Below are positions 8,881-16,695 of a stretch of DNA of 64,000 nt, in pieces. The notes beneath the pieces were generated by a model, which ran no database searches, was not told the origin of the DNA, and saw only the letters and a program-made list of their open reading frames with translations. The number at the start of each line of letters is the position of its first letter. The stretch's first letter is position 1. Location: positions 186,001 through 250,000 of the forward strand of contig JAYFRF010000004.1 in assembly GCA_034926225.1 (NCBI GenBank), written 5' to 3'. This DNA comes from JAAZKA01 sp034926225 (GTDB lineage Bacteria > Bacillota > Clostridia > Oscillospirales > QAMX01). The translations under genes and the position numbers were made by a program.

Positions 8881-9633
8881 ATGAACGATAAGGTTATGCT
8901 CCGTGTCAGGGGCTTAAAAAAGAGCTTTGGATCCTTGCAGGTGCTCGACGGCATCGATTTCGACGTTCTTTCGGGCGAAACGGTGGCCGTGATCGGGCCG
9001 TCAGGCTCGGGGAAAAGCACGATGCTGCGATGCTTGATTGATCTTGAAAAGGCACAGGCGGGAACGATCACAATCGATGGATCGCCGCTGCTGGAGAACG
9101 GGAAGTACGTGACGGAAGTGCGGGCAAGAGCTGCGTGCGAGAAGATGAGTATGGTGTTCCAAAGCTTCAACCTGTTTCCGCACATGAAGGTGATCGATAA
9201 CCTGACGTCAGCGCCGATCCACGTCAAGAAGATGCCGCGAGAGAAAGCGCTTGCGAAAGCACGCGAGCTTTTGGCGAAGGTAAACCTGTCGGATAAGGAG
9301 AACATGTACCCGTCTTCGCTGTCGGGCGGCCAGAAGCAGCGCGTGGCGATTGCGCGGGCGCTGATGATGGAGCCGGAGCTGCTGCTGTTTGACGAGCCGA
9401 CGTCGTCGCTCGACCCGCAGCTGACGGCGGAGGTCTTAAGCGTCATGCGTAAGCTGTCCGAGGATCGTATGACGATGGTAGTCGTCACGCATGAAATGGG
9501 TTTTGCCCGGGAGGCGGCGGATAAAGTGCTTTTTATGGCCGAGTCCCATATTGTTGAGGCGGGTACGACGAAGGAAATCTTCGAGAATCCGAAAAATACG
9601 TTGGTACGGGATTTCATCCAGAGTATCCTGTAA
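8881..9633 (+). CDS. amino-acid ABC transporter ATP-binding protein
   Basis: A 250-residue ATPase that powers the transporter encoded just upstream. Walker A is GPSGSGKST (about residues 40-48), the Q-loop is VFQSFNLFPHM, the ABC signature is LSGGQKQRVAIARAL, Walker B plus D-loop is LLLFDEPTSSLDP, and the switch His is in VVVTHEM. It most closely resembles the GlnQ/ArtP class of polar amino-acid ATPases. The ATG has CGGAGG upstream. A terminator follows within 10 bases. Confidence 0.95.
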   Translation: MNDKVMLRVRGLKKSFGSLQVLDGIDFDVLSGETVAVIGPSGSGKSTMLRCLIDLEKAQAGTITIDGSPLLENGKYVTEVRARAACEKMSMVFQSFNLFPHMKVIDNLTSAPIHVKKMPREKALAKARELLAKVNLSDKENMYPSSLSGGQKQRVAIARALMMEPELLLFDEPTSSLDPQLTAEVLSVMRKLSEDRMTMVVVTHEMGFAREAADKVLFMAESHIVEAGTTKEIFENPKNTLVRDFIQSIL

Positions 9634-9641
9634 AAGAAGAA

Positions 9642-9684
9642 AACACCCTTTTTAGAGCGATTAGATCGCCCTAAAAAGGGTGTT
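9642..9684. terminator. intrinsic terminator after the ABC transporter operon
   Basis: Arms AACACCCTTTTTA (9642-9654) and TAAAAAGGGTGTT (9672-9684), with a near-complementary inner region. It serves the plus-strand ABC operon and possibly the converging minus-strand peptidase gene. Confidence 0.8.
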
Positions 9685-9698
9685 ATTGCATAATAATA

Positions 9699-10748
9699 TT
9701 ATTCCGCGGCCATTCGCCGCATCACTTCAGCAAACGCGCGGCCGAGGGATACCAGATTTTGCTGCGTCACGACGTGATCCGGCTCGCCGAAGTACGTCGT
9801 TTCGAGCGTCAGCGCAAGCTTTATGCCCGGCAGCCTTGACGCGTAGGAACGGCAGCTGCCGTTCATGGAAGCGGCAAGGTTCCAGCCCGTTTCCGGCTCG
9901 AGATCGTTTGCCTTGCGGTAGTGCATCGCGTCCTGCGGGAGAACTTCCTCCAGCAGCTGTCCGAAACGCGCCTGCAGCGCGTACTGCTCGCCGCCGGAAC
10001 GCACGATGAAGACGTGATCGTTTGAGCCGCCGCAGTGCCAGGGAGAGTGTAGATCATAGAGAAAGCGCACGGTATGCGTGCGCTCGTATTCCTGCACGGC
10101 GCGGACGGAGGCATAAAGGGGGGAGTCCAGATAATCGCGGTTGTGGTCGTGCGGGAAACGGTTTTTCCCCTGATCGCCGTCCAGCACGCCGTCATAATCG
10201 ACGAACGGCACGGCGAAAATCTCGTAACCGGGAATGGGAAAAGCGGCCAGCTCCCGCAGAATACCTTCTAGAACGTAGTTGCCCGTTGCTTCGCAGCAAT
10301 GATGCCGCGCGGTCAGGACAATCGACGCCTCACCGGAGCCAAAGCGCGCACAGGGCACATCCCGTCTGCGTTCGCTCGAGCAGAGCTTCGAGATGGGGAG
10401 GGAAAGCTCTGCTGCGAGATCCGCGAATCGGTCGGGATGGTAGAGAAGGTCGTGTGCGAAGTAGACCGGCGCGTCGTCGGTGAATGTATAGGAAAATCGC
10501 GAGGGGGAACCGGCGTAGAGCCAGTTCCAGTGCCGCAAATCGCGGCTGACGGCGGGGCCGAAGGGGCCGACCCAAGCGTGCGGCGAAAAATCGAAGGTCA
10601 GCGTACGGCCTGCCGTGCCTTCGACACAGAATGCCCAGTAGAACCAGTCGCCCGTCGTATCGCGTAGTTCCGGTTCGACGCGGTAACTGTCGCCGTCAGC
10701 GGAAACGACGCGCAAATTGCCGCCGGTAAAATCGGTATGCAGACGCAT
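9699..10748 (-). CDS. M14-family (zinc carboxypeptidase-like) protein
   Basis: A 349-residue protein. An N-terminal beta-sandwich-like region (about residues 1-110) is followed by a carboxypeptidase-type domain. The zinc ligands fit HCCE (His150, Glu153) and YDLHSP (His234), a substrate-binding Asn-Arg pair fits NRD (Arg204), and the catalytic Glu fits LTLETTYFG (Glu316). These positions match M14 peptidases of the cytosolic carboxypeptidase type. There is no signal peptide, so it is probably intracellular. GGAG lies upstream of the ATG. It follows the GTPase gene by 30 bases on the same strand. Substrate unknown. Confidence 0.75.
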   Translation of the reverse strand: MRLHTDFTGGNLRVVSADGDSYRVEPELRDTTGDWFYWAFCVEGTAGRTLTFDFSPHAWVGPFGPAVSRDLRHWNWLYAGSPSRFSYTFTDDAPVYFAHDLLYHPDRFADLAAELSLPISKLCSSERRRDVPCARFGSGEASIVLTARHHCCEATGNYVLEGILRELAAFPIPGYEIFAVPFVDYDGVLDGDQGKNRFPHDHNRDYLDSPLYASVRAVQEYERTHTVRFLYDLHSPWHCGGSNDHVFIVRSGGEQYALQARFGQLLEEVLPQDAMHYRKANDLEPETGWNLAASMNGSCRSYASRLPGIKLALTLETTYFGEPDHVVTQQNLVSLGRAFAEVMRRMAAE

Positions 10749-10778
10749 CGGAAAACACTCCTTTCGTTTCGGGAGAGA

Positions 10779-12734
10779 CTATTCAATGTTCGCCGCATAC
10801 GCGCCTCTCGCGTGCAGAATCCACTTCGGCCGGTCAAGCGGATCGACGCCGAAGCGCTCGCGCGCGTGACCGTGGCCGGGAGGACAGTCGGCGTACTCAA
10901 GAAACCGCGTCCCGACGCGTCCGCGTCCGCCGGTGAGGGCGGCATACTCGACGGGGAAGTCCAGTGCTTCCTCGGCGGGGACGCGGGCCGAGAGCGTGAA
11001 GTCGGCGCCGCGGACGAAGGGGGAGTCGAATTCGCCGCGCCTTGCAACGAGCAGGGAGACGGTGCGGCCCAAGAATTCCTCCGGTGCGCGGAAGCGTACC
11101 TCAAGGATAGGCTCTAAAAGCTTCGTTCCGGCGTTGCGAAGACCGTCCATCAGCGCCATCGGTGTGGCGACGAAGAAGTCTAAAGGATGGGTGTGGATGT
11201 GGTGCCAGCTGCCGCCGGTGAGGGTGACGGCGAGATCGGTGACCTCCCAGCCAAAAAGCCCCTGCGTGAGTGCGCGGGGGACAGCGGTTTCGATGTGCGC
11301 CTGATAGCGGTATTCGATCTTTCGGGGGTCGATGTCGGTGGTATAGCGGAAGCCGGAGCCGCGCGGGAGGGGTTCGATATGAAATTCAATCTCCGCCCAG
11401 CAGGGTTTGGGCATCGTGTAGGAGTCAAAGCCAACAGCAGAACGGATGGGGGTTTCCTTATAGAGGATGGAGGGCTCCTCAAAGTGTGCGGTGAGGTGAT
11501 AGCGTTCGCGGAGAAAGACGGATAGCACCTCGAGCTGGACGTGTCCGGTGGTGCGGAGGTGAATTTCACGCTTTTCGGGCACCCAGACGAGTTCCAGAAG
11601 GGGGTCTTCCTCGGCAAGCTCCCGCAGCGCGCCGAGCAGTGCCATGATGTCGGCATCCTCTTCCGGGACGGCCTTTACGGTCAGCAATGGCGCCGTCATG
11701 GAGACAGGTACGCGGGGGATTTTTCCTTGACCGATGATGTCACCCGCACGGACGGAGGTCAGGCCGGAGATCGCGGCGATGTCGCCGGCCAAAACCTCAC
11801 GGACATCCTGGGACTTACGACCCGCGACGGCGCGTATCTGTGTGATCTTTTCCAATGCGCCGGTGCGGGGGACGCGGACCGTGTCGCGGCTGCGAAGGGA
11901 GCCGGAAAAGAGCCGCGTATGGGCGAGCTTGCCGAGAGACGGGTCATGCTCCACTTTGTAGACGATGCCCGCGAGAGGCGTGCTCGCGTCGGGCGGATCG
12001 GGAGTGTAATAAGCAGCCAGCGTGTCAAGCAGGGTCTCGACGCCCACACCATACTTGGAGGAGCCGCAGAGGACAAGAACAATACGGCAGTCTGTGCAGG
12101 TGCGGCGCATAGCGGCGTTCAGCTCGGTATCCGGTACGGTTTCGCCATCGAGCAGACGCATGACAAGCGTATCGTCATCGGACGCGGTGGCCATGGTTTC
12201 CCGCCAGTCGGTCGATGTGGGGAGTGTCACGATGCAGTCGTCGGAGCCTTCACCGGAAGGCTTGCCATAGGGGATCATGCGGCGCGGGATACGCTGGGAG
12301 AGTGCGGAGAGGATGGCGGCGTAGTCGCTGCCGGCGCGGTCGAGCTTGTTGATGAAGACGAGGAAGGGCAGCTTCTCCGCTTCCAGTGCGTCGAGCAGGG
12401 TTTCGGTCTGTGCCTGAATGCCTTCGACGGAAGATACGACTAATACAGCCGCGTCGAGTGCGGAGAAGGCGCGTTCCACCTCGCCGGAGAAGTCGACATG
12501 GCCGGGGGTATCGACGAGGTTGATATGGGTACTGTGCCAGGCAAGGGATGCCGAGGAAGCACGTACCGAGATTCCGCGCGCTCGCTCGACGGAGAGAAAA
12601 TCGGTTTGGGTAGTACCGTCGTCCACGTTTCCGGCGACACGCAGAGCGCCGGCGGTGCACAGCAGGCGTTCGGTGAGGGTGGTTTTCCCGGCGTCGACGT
12701 GCGCGACGAGTCCCACGTTCAGGATAGGGGTCAT
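10779..12734 (-). CDS. Tet(M)/EF-G-like ribosomal-protection-type translational GTPase
   Basis: A 651-residue translational GTPase. The G1 loop AHVDAGKTT is at residues 11-19, G3 is DTPGHVDF (residues 75-82), and G4 NKLD follows at about 130. The later domains have the order of EF-G and of the ribosomal protection proteins Tet(M)/OtrA, including the LPRGSGFRYTTDID and GGSWHHIHTHPLDFF regions. Length fits that class (about 640). Its ATG overlaps the stop of the upstream epimerase gene (ATGA), so it is translationally coupled into a sugar-metabolism operon. No mobile-element context is visible, so it is probably a chromosomal paralogue rather than an imported resistance gene. Tetracycline protection is possible but not shown. 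Confidence 0.8.
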   Translation of the reverse strand: MTPILNVGLVAHVDAGKTTLTERLLCTAGALRVAGNVDDGTTQTDFLSVERARGISVRASSASLAWHSTHINLVDTPGHVDFSGEVERAFSALDAAVLVVSSVEGIQAQTETLLDALEAEKLPFLVFINKLDRAGSDYAAILSALSQRIPRRMIPYGKPSGEGSDDCIVTLPTSTDWRETMATASDDDTLVMRLLDGETVPDTELNAAMRRTCTDCRIVLVLCGSSKYGVGVETLLDTLAAYYTPDPPDASTPLAGIVYKVEHDPSLGKLAHTRLFSGSLRSRDTVRVPRTGALEKITQIRAVAGRKSQDVREVLAGDIAAISGLTSVRAGDIIGQGKIPRVPVSMTAPLLTVKAVPEEDADIMALLGALRELAEEDPLLELVWVPEKREIHLRTTGHVQLEVLSVFLRERYHLTAHFEEPSILYKETPIRSAVGFDSYTMPKPCWAEIEFHIEPLPRGSGFRYTTDIDPRKIEYRYQAHIETAVPRALTQGLFGWEVTDLAVTLTGGSWHHIHTHPLDFFVATPMALMDGLRNAGTKLLEPILEVRFRAPEEFLGRTVSLLVARRGEFDSPFVRGADFTLSARVPAEEALDFPVEYAALTGGRGRVGTRFLEYADCPPGHGHARERFGVDPLDRPKWILHARGAYAANIE

Positions 12735-13597
12735 AGGTTGTATTTCCCGACCAGATACTCGCCGATGGCGCGGATATAGGCGACATAGGTGTCATGGGCG
12801 GTGGTAGCGTCGGAGGGGATGCGGCCGGTATTGACCTCGAAGTTGAGATCTCCCTCAAAGCCGATCTCGCGCAGGGCGTCCATCACGCGCAGCCAGCGGA
12901 TTTTGCCGAGGAACGGCGCAAGATGGTCGTCGTCGAGGCCGAAATTGTCGTTGATATGGAGCATATTCAGCTTTTTACCGAGCTTTAGGATGGATGCGTA
13001 GTGGTCAAGCCCCGACTCGCTTGCATGTCCGGTGTCTAAAACCACGCCCACACCGCCGCCGAGTGCGTCGACAAGGGTGATGAGTTCCTCTACGGTCGCG
13101 CAGAAGCGGCGGAGGTGAATCATTGCACGGTCGCACATGTTTTCGACGGCCAACCCAACGCCGTATTCGCGGGCGTGCCGTACGAAGGGAGTCAGATGCT
13201 CGATATTATGGGCGAGTGCGGCGTCGAAGCTGTAATCAGGCGCGGCGGGCGCGTGGGGATGGATGGCCGCCCATTCGACGCCGAGGACGGATGCTGCTTC
13301 GATGGCGCGGCAGACCTTGCGGGAAAAATGCGCCCAGCCGTCGGTGTCGTCAGCCGCGGGGAAGGAAAACGGTACATGTGCATAGCGGAAACGCGCACCG
13401 AGACTGTCCGCGACCGCGCGCGCTTCCAGAACGGGGGTGTGCCAGTCCTCACCGTCGCTAAGAAAGGGAACGGCATGGAAGGGGAAGTCGAGGACGGTAA
13501 AACCGGCGTTCACGGCGTCGCGGATGGCGTCGGGGATGGGACGGACGGCGCCGTCCGCGTATTTATAGTAGATGGAAATTGTGGTGGATAGTTGCAT
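12731..13597 (-). CDS. sugar phosphate isomerase/epimerase (xylose-isomerase-like TIM barrel)
   Basis: A 288-residue protein of the AP endonuclease 2/xylose isomerase-like barrel family. Typical elements are the VEWAAIHPHAPA strand, the metal-site Glu in LAVENMCDRA, VVLDTGHASESG, MLHINDNFG and LNFEVNTG. Members isomerise or epimerise sugars and inositols at a divalent metal. The start ATG at 13597 has GGAGG eight bases upstream. It overlaps the next gene by ATGA and follows the SDR gene by 17 bases, so these form one operon. Exact substrate not inferable. Confidence 0.85.
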   Translation of the reverse strand: MQLSTTISIYYKYADGAVRPIPDAIRDAVNAGFTVLDFPFHAVPFLSDGEDWHTPVLEARAVADSLGARFRYAHVPFSFPAADDTDGWAHFSRKVCRAIEAASVLGVEWAAIHPHAPAAPDYSFDAALAHNIEHLTPFVRHAREYGVGLAVENMCDRAMIHLRRFCATVEELITLVDALGGGVGVVLDTGHASESGLDHYASILKLGKKLNMLHINDNFGLDDDHLAPFLGKIRWLRVMDALREIGFEGDLNFEVNTGRIPSDATTAHDTYVAYIRAIGEYLVGKYNL

Positions 13598-13614
13598 GAA
13601 CAAAACCTCCGGAA

Positions 13615-14526
13615 TTAAAGCATTTGCCGTTTACGCATCCAGTCGACGGCGCGCTCAAGGGTTTCTTCGGGGGTATAGAGGGGCTTATAACCCAAAAGGG
13701 CGCGGGCTTTGGAGATATCGGGGCACATATGGGCGTAAAAATGCCACCAATAACCGATACCGGGGCTGACTTCGCTCTTATAGCGCTCCCACGGAACATA
13801 TTCGATCGGTATCTCGGAATGGTAGATACGGCCCATCGCGCGGATGAACTGGGAGGAGGTGAGAGCGTAGGCGGAGCCGCCGTTGAAGATCTGCCCCGCG
13901 GCGGCGGTACGGTTTTCGATCGCGAGGGCGAAGGTCATCGCGAGGTCATAGGCGTCGCAGGGGCTGATTAAGGCTTCCGGGCCGTCGGGGAGGTAAACGA
14001 CGTCGCCGCGCATGTTGGCGCGATGCACCTCGATGTCGCGCCCGCCGAGGGTATCGAGCGGGATCTTACCGGGGCCGCAGATATTCGGAGGCATGACGGC
14101 GGTGAAAGCCGCGCGGTGACGGCGGGAATCGGCGAGCATGTCGATGATTTGCTGATAGCGCTTCTCATAGCCCTCGAAGACGCAGGTTTCCTGCGTGCGT
14201 TCGGGCGTGGGGACGACATGGGGCAGCCCGAACATCCACAGCGAGCCACAGGCCACGATATGCTCGGCGGTATCGCGGAAGGCCTGCCACACGTTCCAGG
14301 CGGTGCCGGGGAAGTCGACGACGGCATCGAAGGTTTCGGCGGCGGCGACGGCGCGAAGGCTGTCAAGATCGCCGGAGTTGCAGGGGATGAGGCGGGCTTT
14401 GGCGAGACCGTCCTGAACGGCGGTGCGGCCGCGTGAGCCGATGGCGACGTCGTGACCGTGGGATACCAGGATCGGTACGAGATGGGAGCCGACATGGCCG
14501 GAGCCGCCGATAACGAGGATCTTCAT
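13615..14526 (-). CDS. NAD-dependent epimerase/dehydratase (extended SDR)
   Basis: A 303-residue Rossmann protein. The cofactor loop is GGSGHVGSH (residues 7-15). The usual SDR Tyr-x-x-x-Lys is not obvious: the segment FEGYEKRYQQIID has Tyr and Lys only two apart. It therefore resembles the atypical or RNA-binding-like branch of extended SDRs. GAGGAGG precedes the ATG. It is first or second in a minus-strand operon with the epimerase and GTPase, likely acting on a nucleotide sugar or sugar derivative in the cytosol. Confidence 0.75.
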   Translation of the reverse strand: MKILVIGGSGHVGSHLVPILVSHGHDVAIGSRGRTAVQDGLAKARLIPCNSGDLDSLRAVAAAETFDAVVDFPGTAWNVWQAFRDTAEHIVACGSLWMFGLPHVVPTPERTQETCVFEGYEKRYQQIIDMLADSRRHRAAFTAVMPPNICGPGKIPLDTLGGRDIEVHRANMRGDVVYLPDGPEALISPCDAYDLAMTFALAIENRTAAAGQIFNGGSAYALTSSQFIRAMGRIYHSEIPIEYVPWERYKSEVSPGIGYWWHFYAHMCPDISKARALLGYKPLYTPEETLERAVDWMRKRQML

Positions 14527-14542
14527 AAGGGGGGTACCTCCT

Positions 14543-15277
14543 CTATTTTAACAGTGAGTGTAAGACGTCCGGGTGATTGGTGATGATGCCGTGGGTACCG
14601 ACAGCGATGTATGCCTTCATCAATGCTTCGTCGTTGACCGTCCAGACATTGACGCCGATGCCCTCGCACTGCGCGGTGAGGACGTCGGAGGGGGACATGC
14701 CGTCGTAATGAGGATGGAGGTAGTCAGCAAGGCAGAGACGGGCGTAGGCGGCTGGAGAGAGGTTTGCGAATTCGGCGCTGTATTCCTTGCCATAAAGCAG
14801 GCCGGTGCGGATTTCGGGGGCTTCGCGCTTACAGTAGACCATGGAATAGTGGTTAAAGGAAGAGAAAATGATCCGTTCCTCAAGATGAAATTCCCGAATC
14901 ATCGCAATACAGGCATCCTCCAGCGCGCCGAAGTTCGCGACATCGCTTTTAATTTCGATGTTCGTAACCACATCGGTGGTACGGATGAACGTAAAGTATT
15001 CGCGTAGGGTGGCGATGGGAGTAAAGCCCGCTTCGGGATGGGAGCCGGAGAAGTCGAAGGCTTTCAGCTCCGCGAGCGTAAAATCACGCACATGTCCGGG
15101 GCGTCCTGCCATGCGGTCCATGGAACCGTCGTGGGAGATGACGACCTCGCCGTCCAGAGAGAGACGCACGTCCATTTCTATGCCGTGGCAGCCGGCCTTG
15201 ACAGCTTCCGTATAGGCGAGCATGGTGTTCTCGGGGAATGCCGCCGAGAAGCCGCGGTGGGCAAAGTTCATTGACAT
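14543..15277 (-). CDS. glycerophosphodiester phosphodiesterase
   Basis: A 244-residue GDPD TIM barrel that cleaves glycerophosphodiesters to glycerol 3-phosphate plus alcohol. Catalytic and metal residues are in AHRGFSAAFPENT (His-Arg, Glu-Asn), GIEMDVRLSLDG (Glu and Asp) and VISHDGSMDR (second His). I chose ATG 15277 because GGAGG lies seven bases upstream; the frame extends ten codons further without a better site. No signal peptide, so it is cytosolic. The next gene upstream encodes a second, degenerate GDPD barrel. Confidence 0.9.
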   Translation of the reverse strand: MSMNFAHRGFSAAFPENTMLAYTEAVKAGCHGIEMDVRLSLDGEVVISHDGSMDRMAGRPGHVRDFTLAELKAFDFSGSHPEAGFTPIATLREYFTFIRTTDVVTNIEIKSDVANFGALEDACIAMIREFHLEERIIFSSFNHYSMVYCKREAPEIRTGLLYGKEYSAEFANLSPAAYARLCLADYLHPHYDGMSPSDVLTAQCEGIGVNVWTVNDEALMKAYIAVGTHGIITNHPDVLHSLLK

Positions 15278-15294
15278 GAAAAAACCTCCGTATA

Positions 15295-16473
15295 TTAGAA
15301 AATACAACCGTCGAGGGGGTAGTAATCGGTGGTAAATCCGGTCACGCCGAGGTCTGCAAGCTCAACGATCTTTTGAAAATCATTGATAATCCACGCTTCT
15401 ACGGGGATATCGTACTCCTGTGCGAGGGTGACCAGTTCGGGGGTGATGTACCGGTACTGCACATCGAAGTAGACGTCGGAGCCTAGAGTACGCAGCCACA
15501 GGCAGTCCTCGCGGGTAAAGCCCGAGCAGCAGAAGCCGTAACGCAGACGGCTGCCGGCGAGCATCGACAGATCGGAGAGGACCTCGCGTGAGAAGCCCTT
15601 CGCGGTGCAGTGCCCGGAGAGTCCAAGCTTTCGTACAAGCTCCCAGAGATTTTCGAGCGCAAAATGCTTGTCGCCGACGAAATTGGACGATAACCGCAGC
15701 ACGGGTCGCAGGCCGCTGTGAGCCATCAAGGAGAGAACCTCCTCGAGGCTGGGGATGGGGGTACCCGCGTAGAGGGGATGGAAGCGCACGCCGAAGTCAT
15801 AGCGGCGCAGCTCATCGAAGGTCATTTCGTAGACGGAGCCTTGCCCGTTCGCAGTAGCGTCGATGGTGTCGTTGTGCAGGGCGACCAGGACGCCGTCGCG
15901 GGTGACGTTGGTGTTCGTGACGCACTCCCGGTATCCGGCGCGGCGCGCGAGGGCAAAGGCGGGCAGGGTATTGCATGGGGCGAAACCGATCATCCCGAGG
16001 TGGGCGACGAATTTAACTCCGGTACCGAAGGGCAGCGGAGCAGGTGTTTCGTCGGAGACCGAAACCTGCAGATAGTCAAGGCGTAAGCCTGCGTCGTCGG
16101 TTGTCCAGATTGTCAGGACGGCGCGGTCGGCAAAGCGGGGTATGATAAAGCGGAAGCGGTAGTCACGTGCGCCCGCGCCGTAGAACTGGCAGGCGCCGAG
16201 CGCATCGGGGGCTTCGGCATCAACGGGGAAGACGAGACGCTCGTGGCCGCGATAGAGCCGGAGGTTGCAGTATGCACCGCCGAAATCCCCCGTATCCACG
16301 GCGGCGACGGCATTGACAAGAACGGTTTCCCCGTAGCCGACAGGGTCGAGTGGCAGGGTAAGCGTTTCTCCCGGCGGGATAGTGTAGGTATTTCCCTCCA
16401 AACGGGGATCGGCGATTCCCATATGGAGGATGTCCGCGAAATCGTAGCGGCGTTTATCAAATCCCGGCATCAT
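15295..16473 (-). CDS. GDPD-fold protein with N-terminal beta domain, catalytic residues altered
   Basis: A 392-residue protein. Residues about 1-145 look like a beta-sandwich (YTIPPGETLTLPL, YRFRFIIPRFADRAVLTIWT). Residues about 150-392 align with the GDPD barrel: AHLGMIGFAPCNTLPAF corresponds to AHRG...PENTLAAF, and TRDGVLVALHNDTID to the strand carrying the second His. However HRG has become HLG and the metal-binding E-x-D has become V-x-N, so ordinary hydrolysis is doubtful. Start ATG 16473 follows AAAGGAAG. It sits 17 bases upstream of the intact GDPD gene; it may be a binding or regulatory partner. Confidence 0.7.
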   Translation of the reverse strand: MMPGFDKRRYDFADILHMGIADPRLEGNTYTIPPGETLTLPLDPVGYGETVLVNAVAAVDTGDFGGAYCNLRLYRGHERLVFPVDAEAPDALGACQFYGAGARDYRFRFIIPRFADRAVLTIWTTDDAGLRLDYLQVSVSDETPAPLPFGTGVKFVAHLGMIGFAPCNTLPAFALARRAGYRECVTNTNVTRDGVLVALHNDTIDATANGQGSVYEMTFDELRRYDFGVRFHPLYAGTPIPSLEEVLSLMAHSGLRPVLRLSSNFVGDKHFALENLWELVRKLGLSGHCTAKGFSREVLSDLSMLAGSRLRYGFCCSGFTREDCLWLRTLGSDVYFDVQYRYITPELVTLAQEYDIPVEAWIINDFQKIVELADLGVTGFTTDYYPLDGCIF

Positions 16474-16589
16474 CAATTCTTCCTTTCCGATCCGACTTGT
16501 AATCTGTTATATTTTAACACAACTCGACGGCTAACGCAACAAGGAGAGAAAGTTTTCTTGTAGTATTTTGGTGAAAACAGAAAAAACAC

Positions 16590-16619
16590 TTGCTCCTGTG
16601 AGGGGGGATATGGTATAAT
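16590..16619 (+). promoter_or_regulatory. promoter of the GH2 gene
   Basis: TTGCTC (16590-16595), 18-base spacer, TATAAT (16614-16619), 77 bases upstream of the GH2 start codon. The rest of the 16474-16695 gap holds only AT-rich sequence. Confidence 0.65.
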
Positions 16620-16695
16620 ACACGCGAATGAAGCCCGCTATAACTTGATTTTTCCGTTGATGCGAAAAAGGTAATATAATAAGGAGGACGAACCT

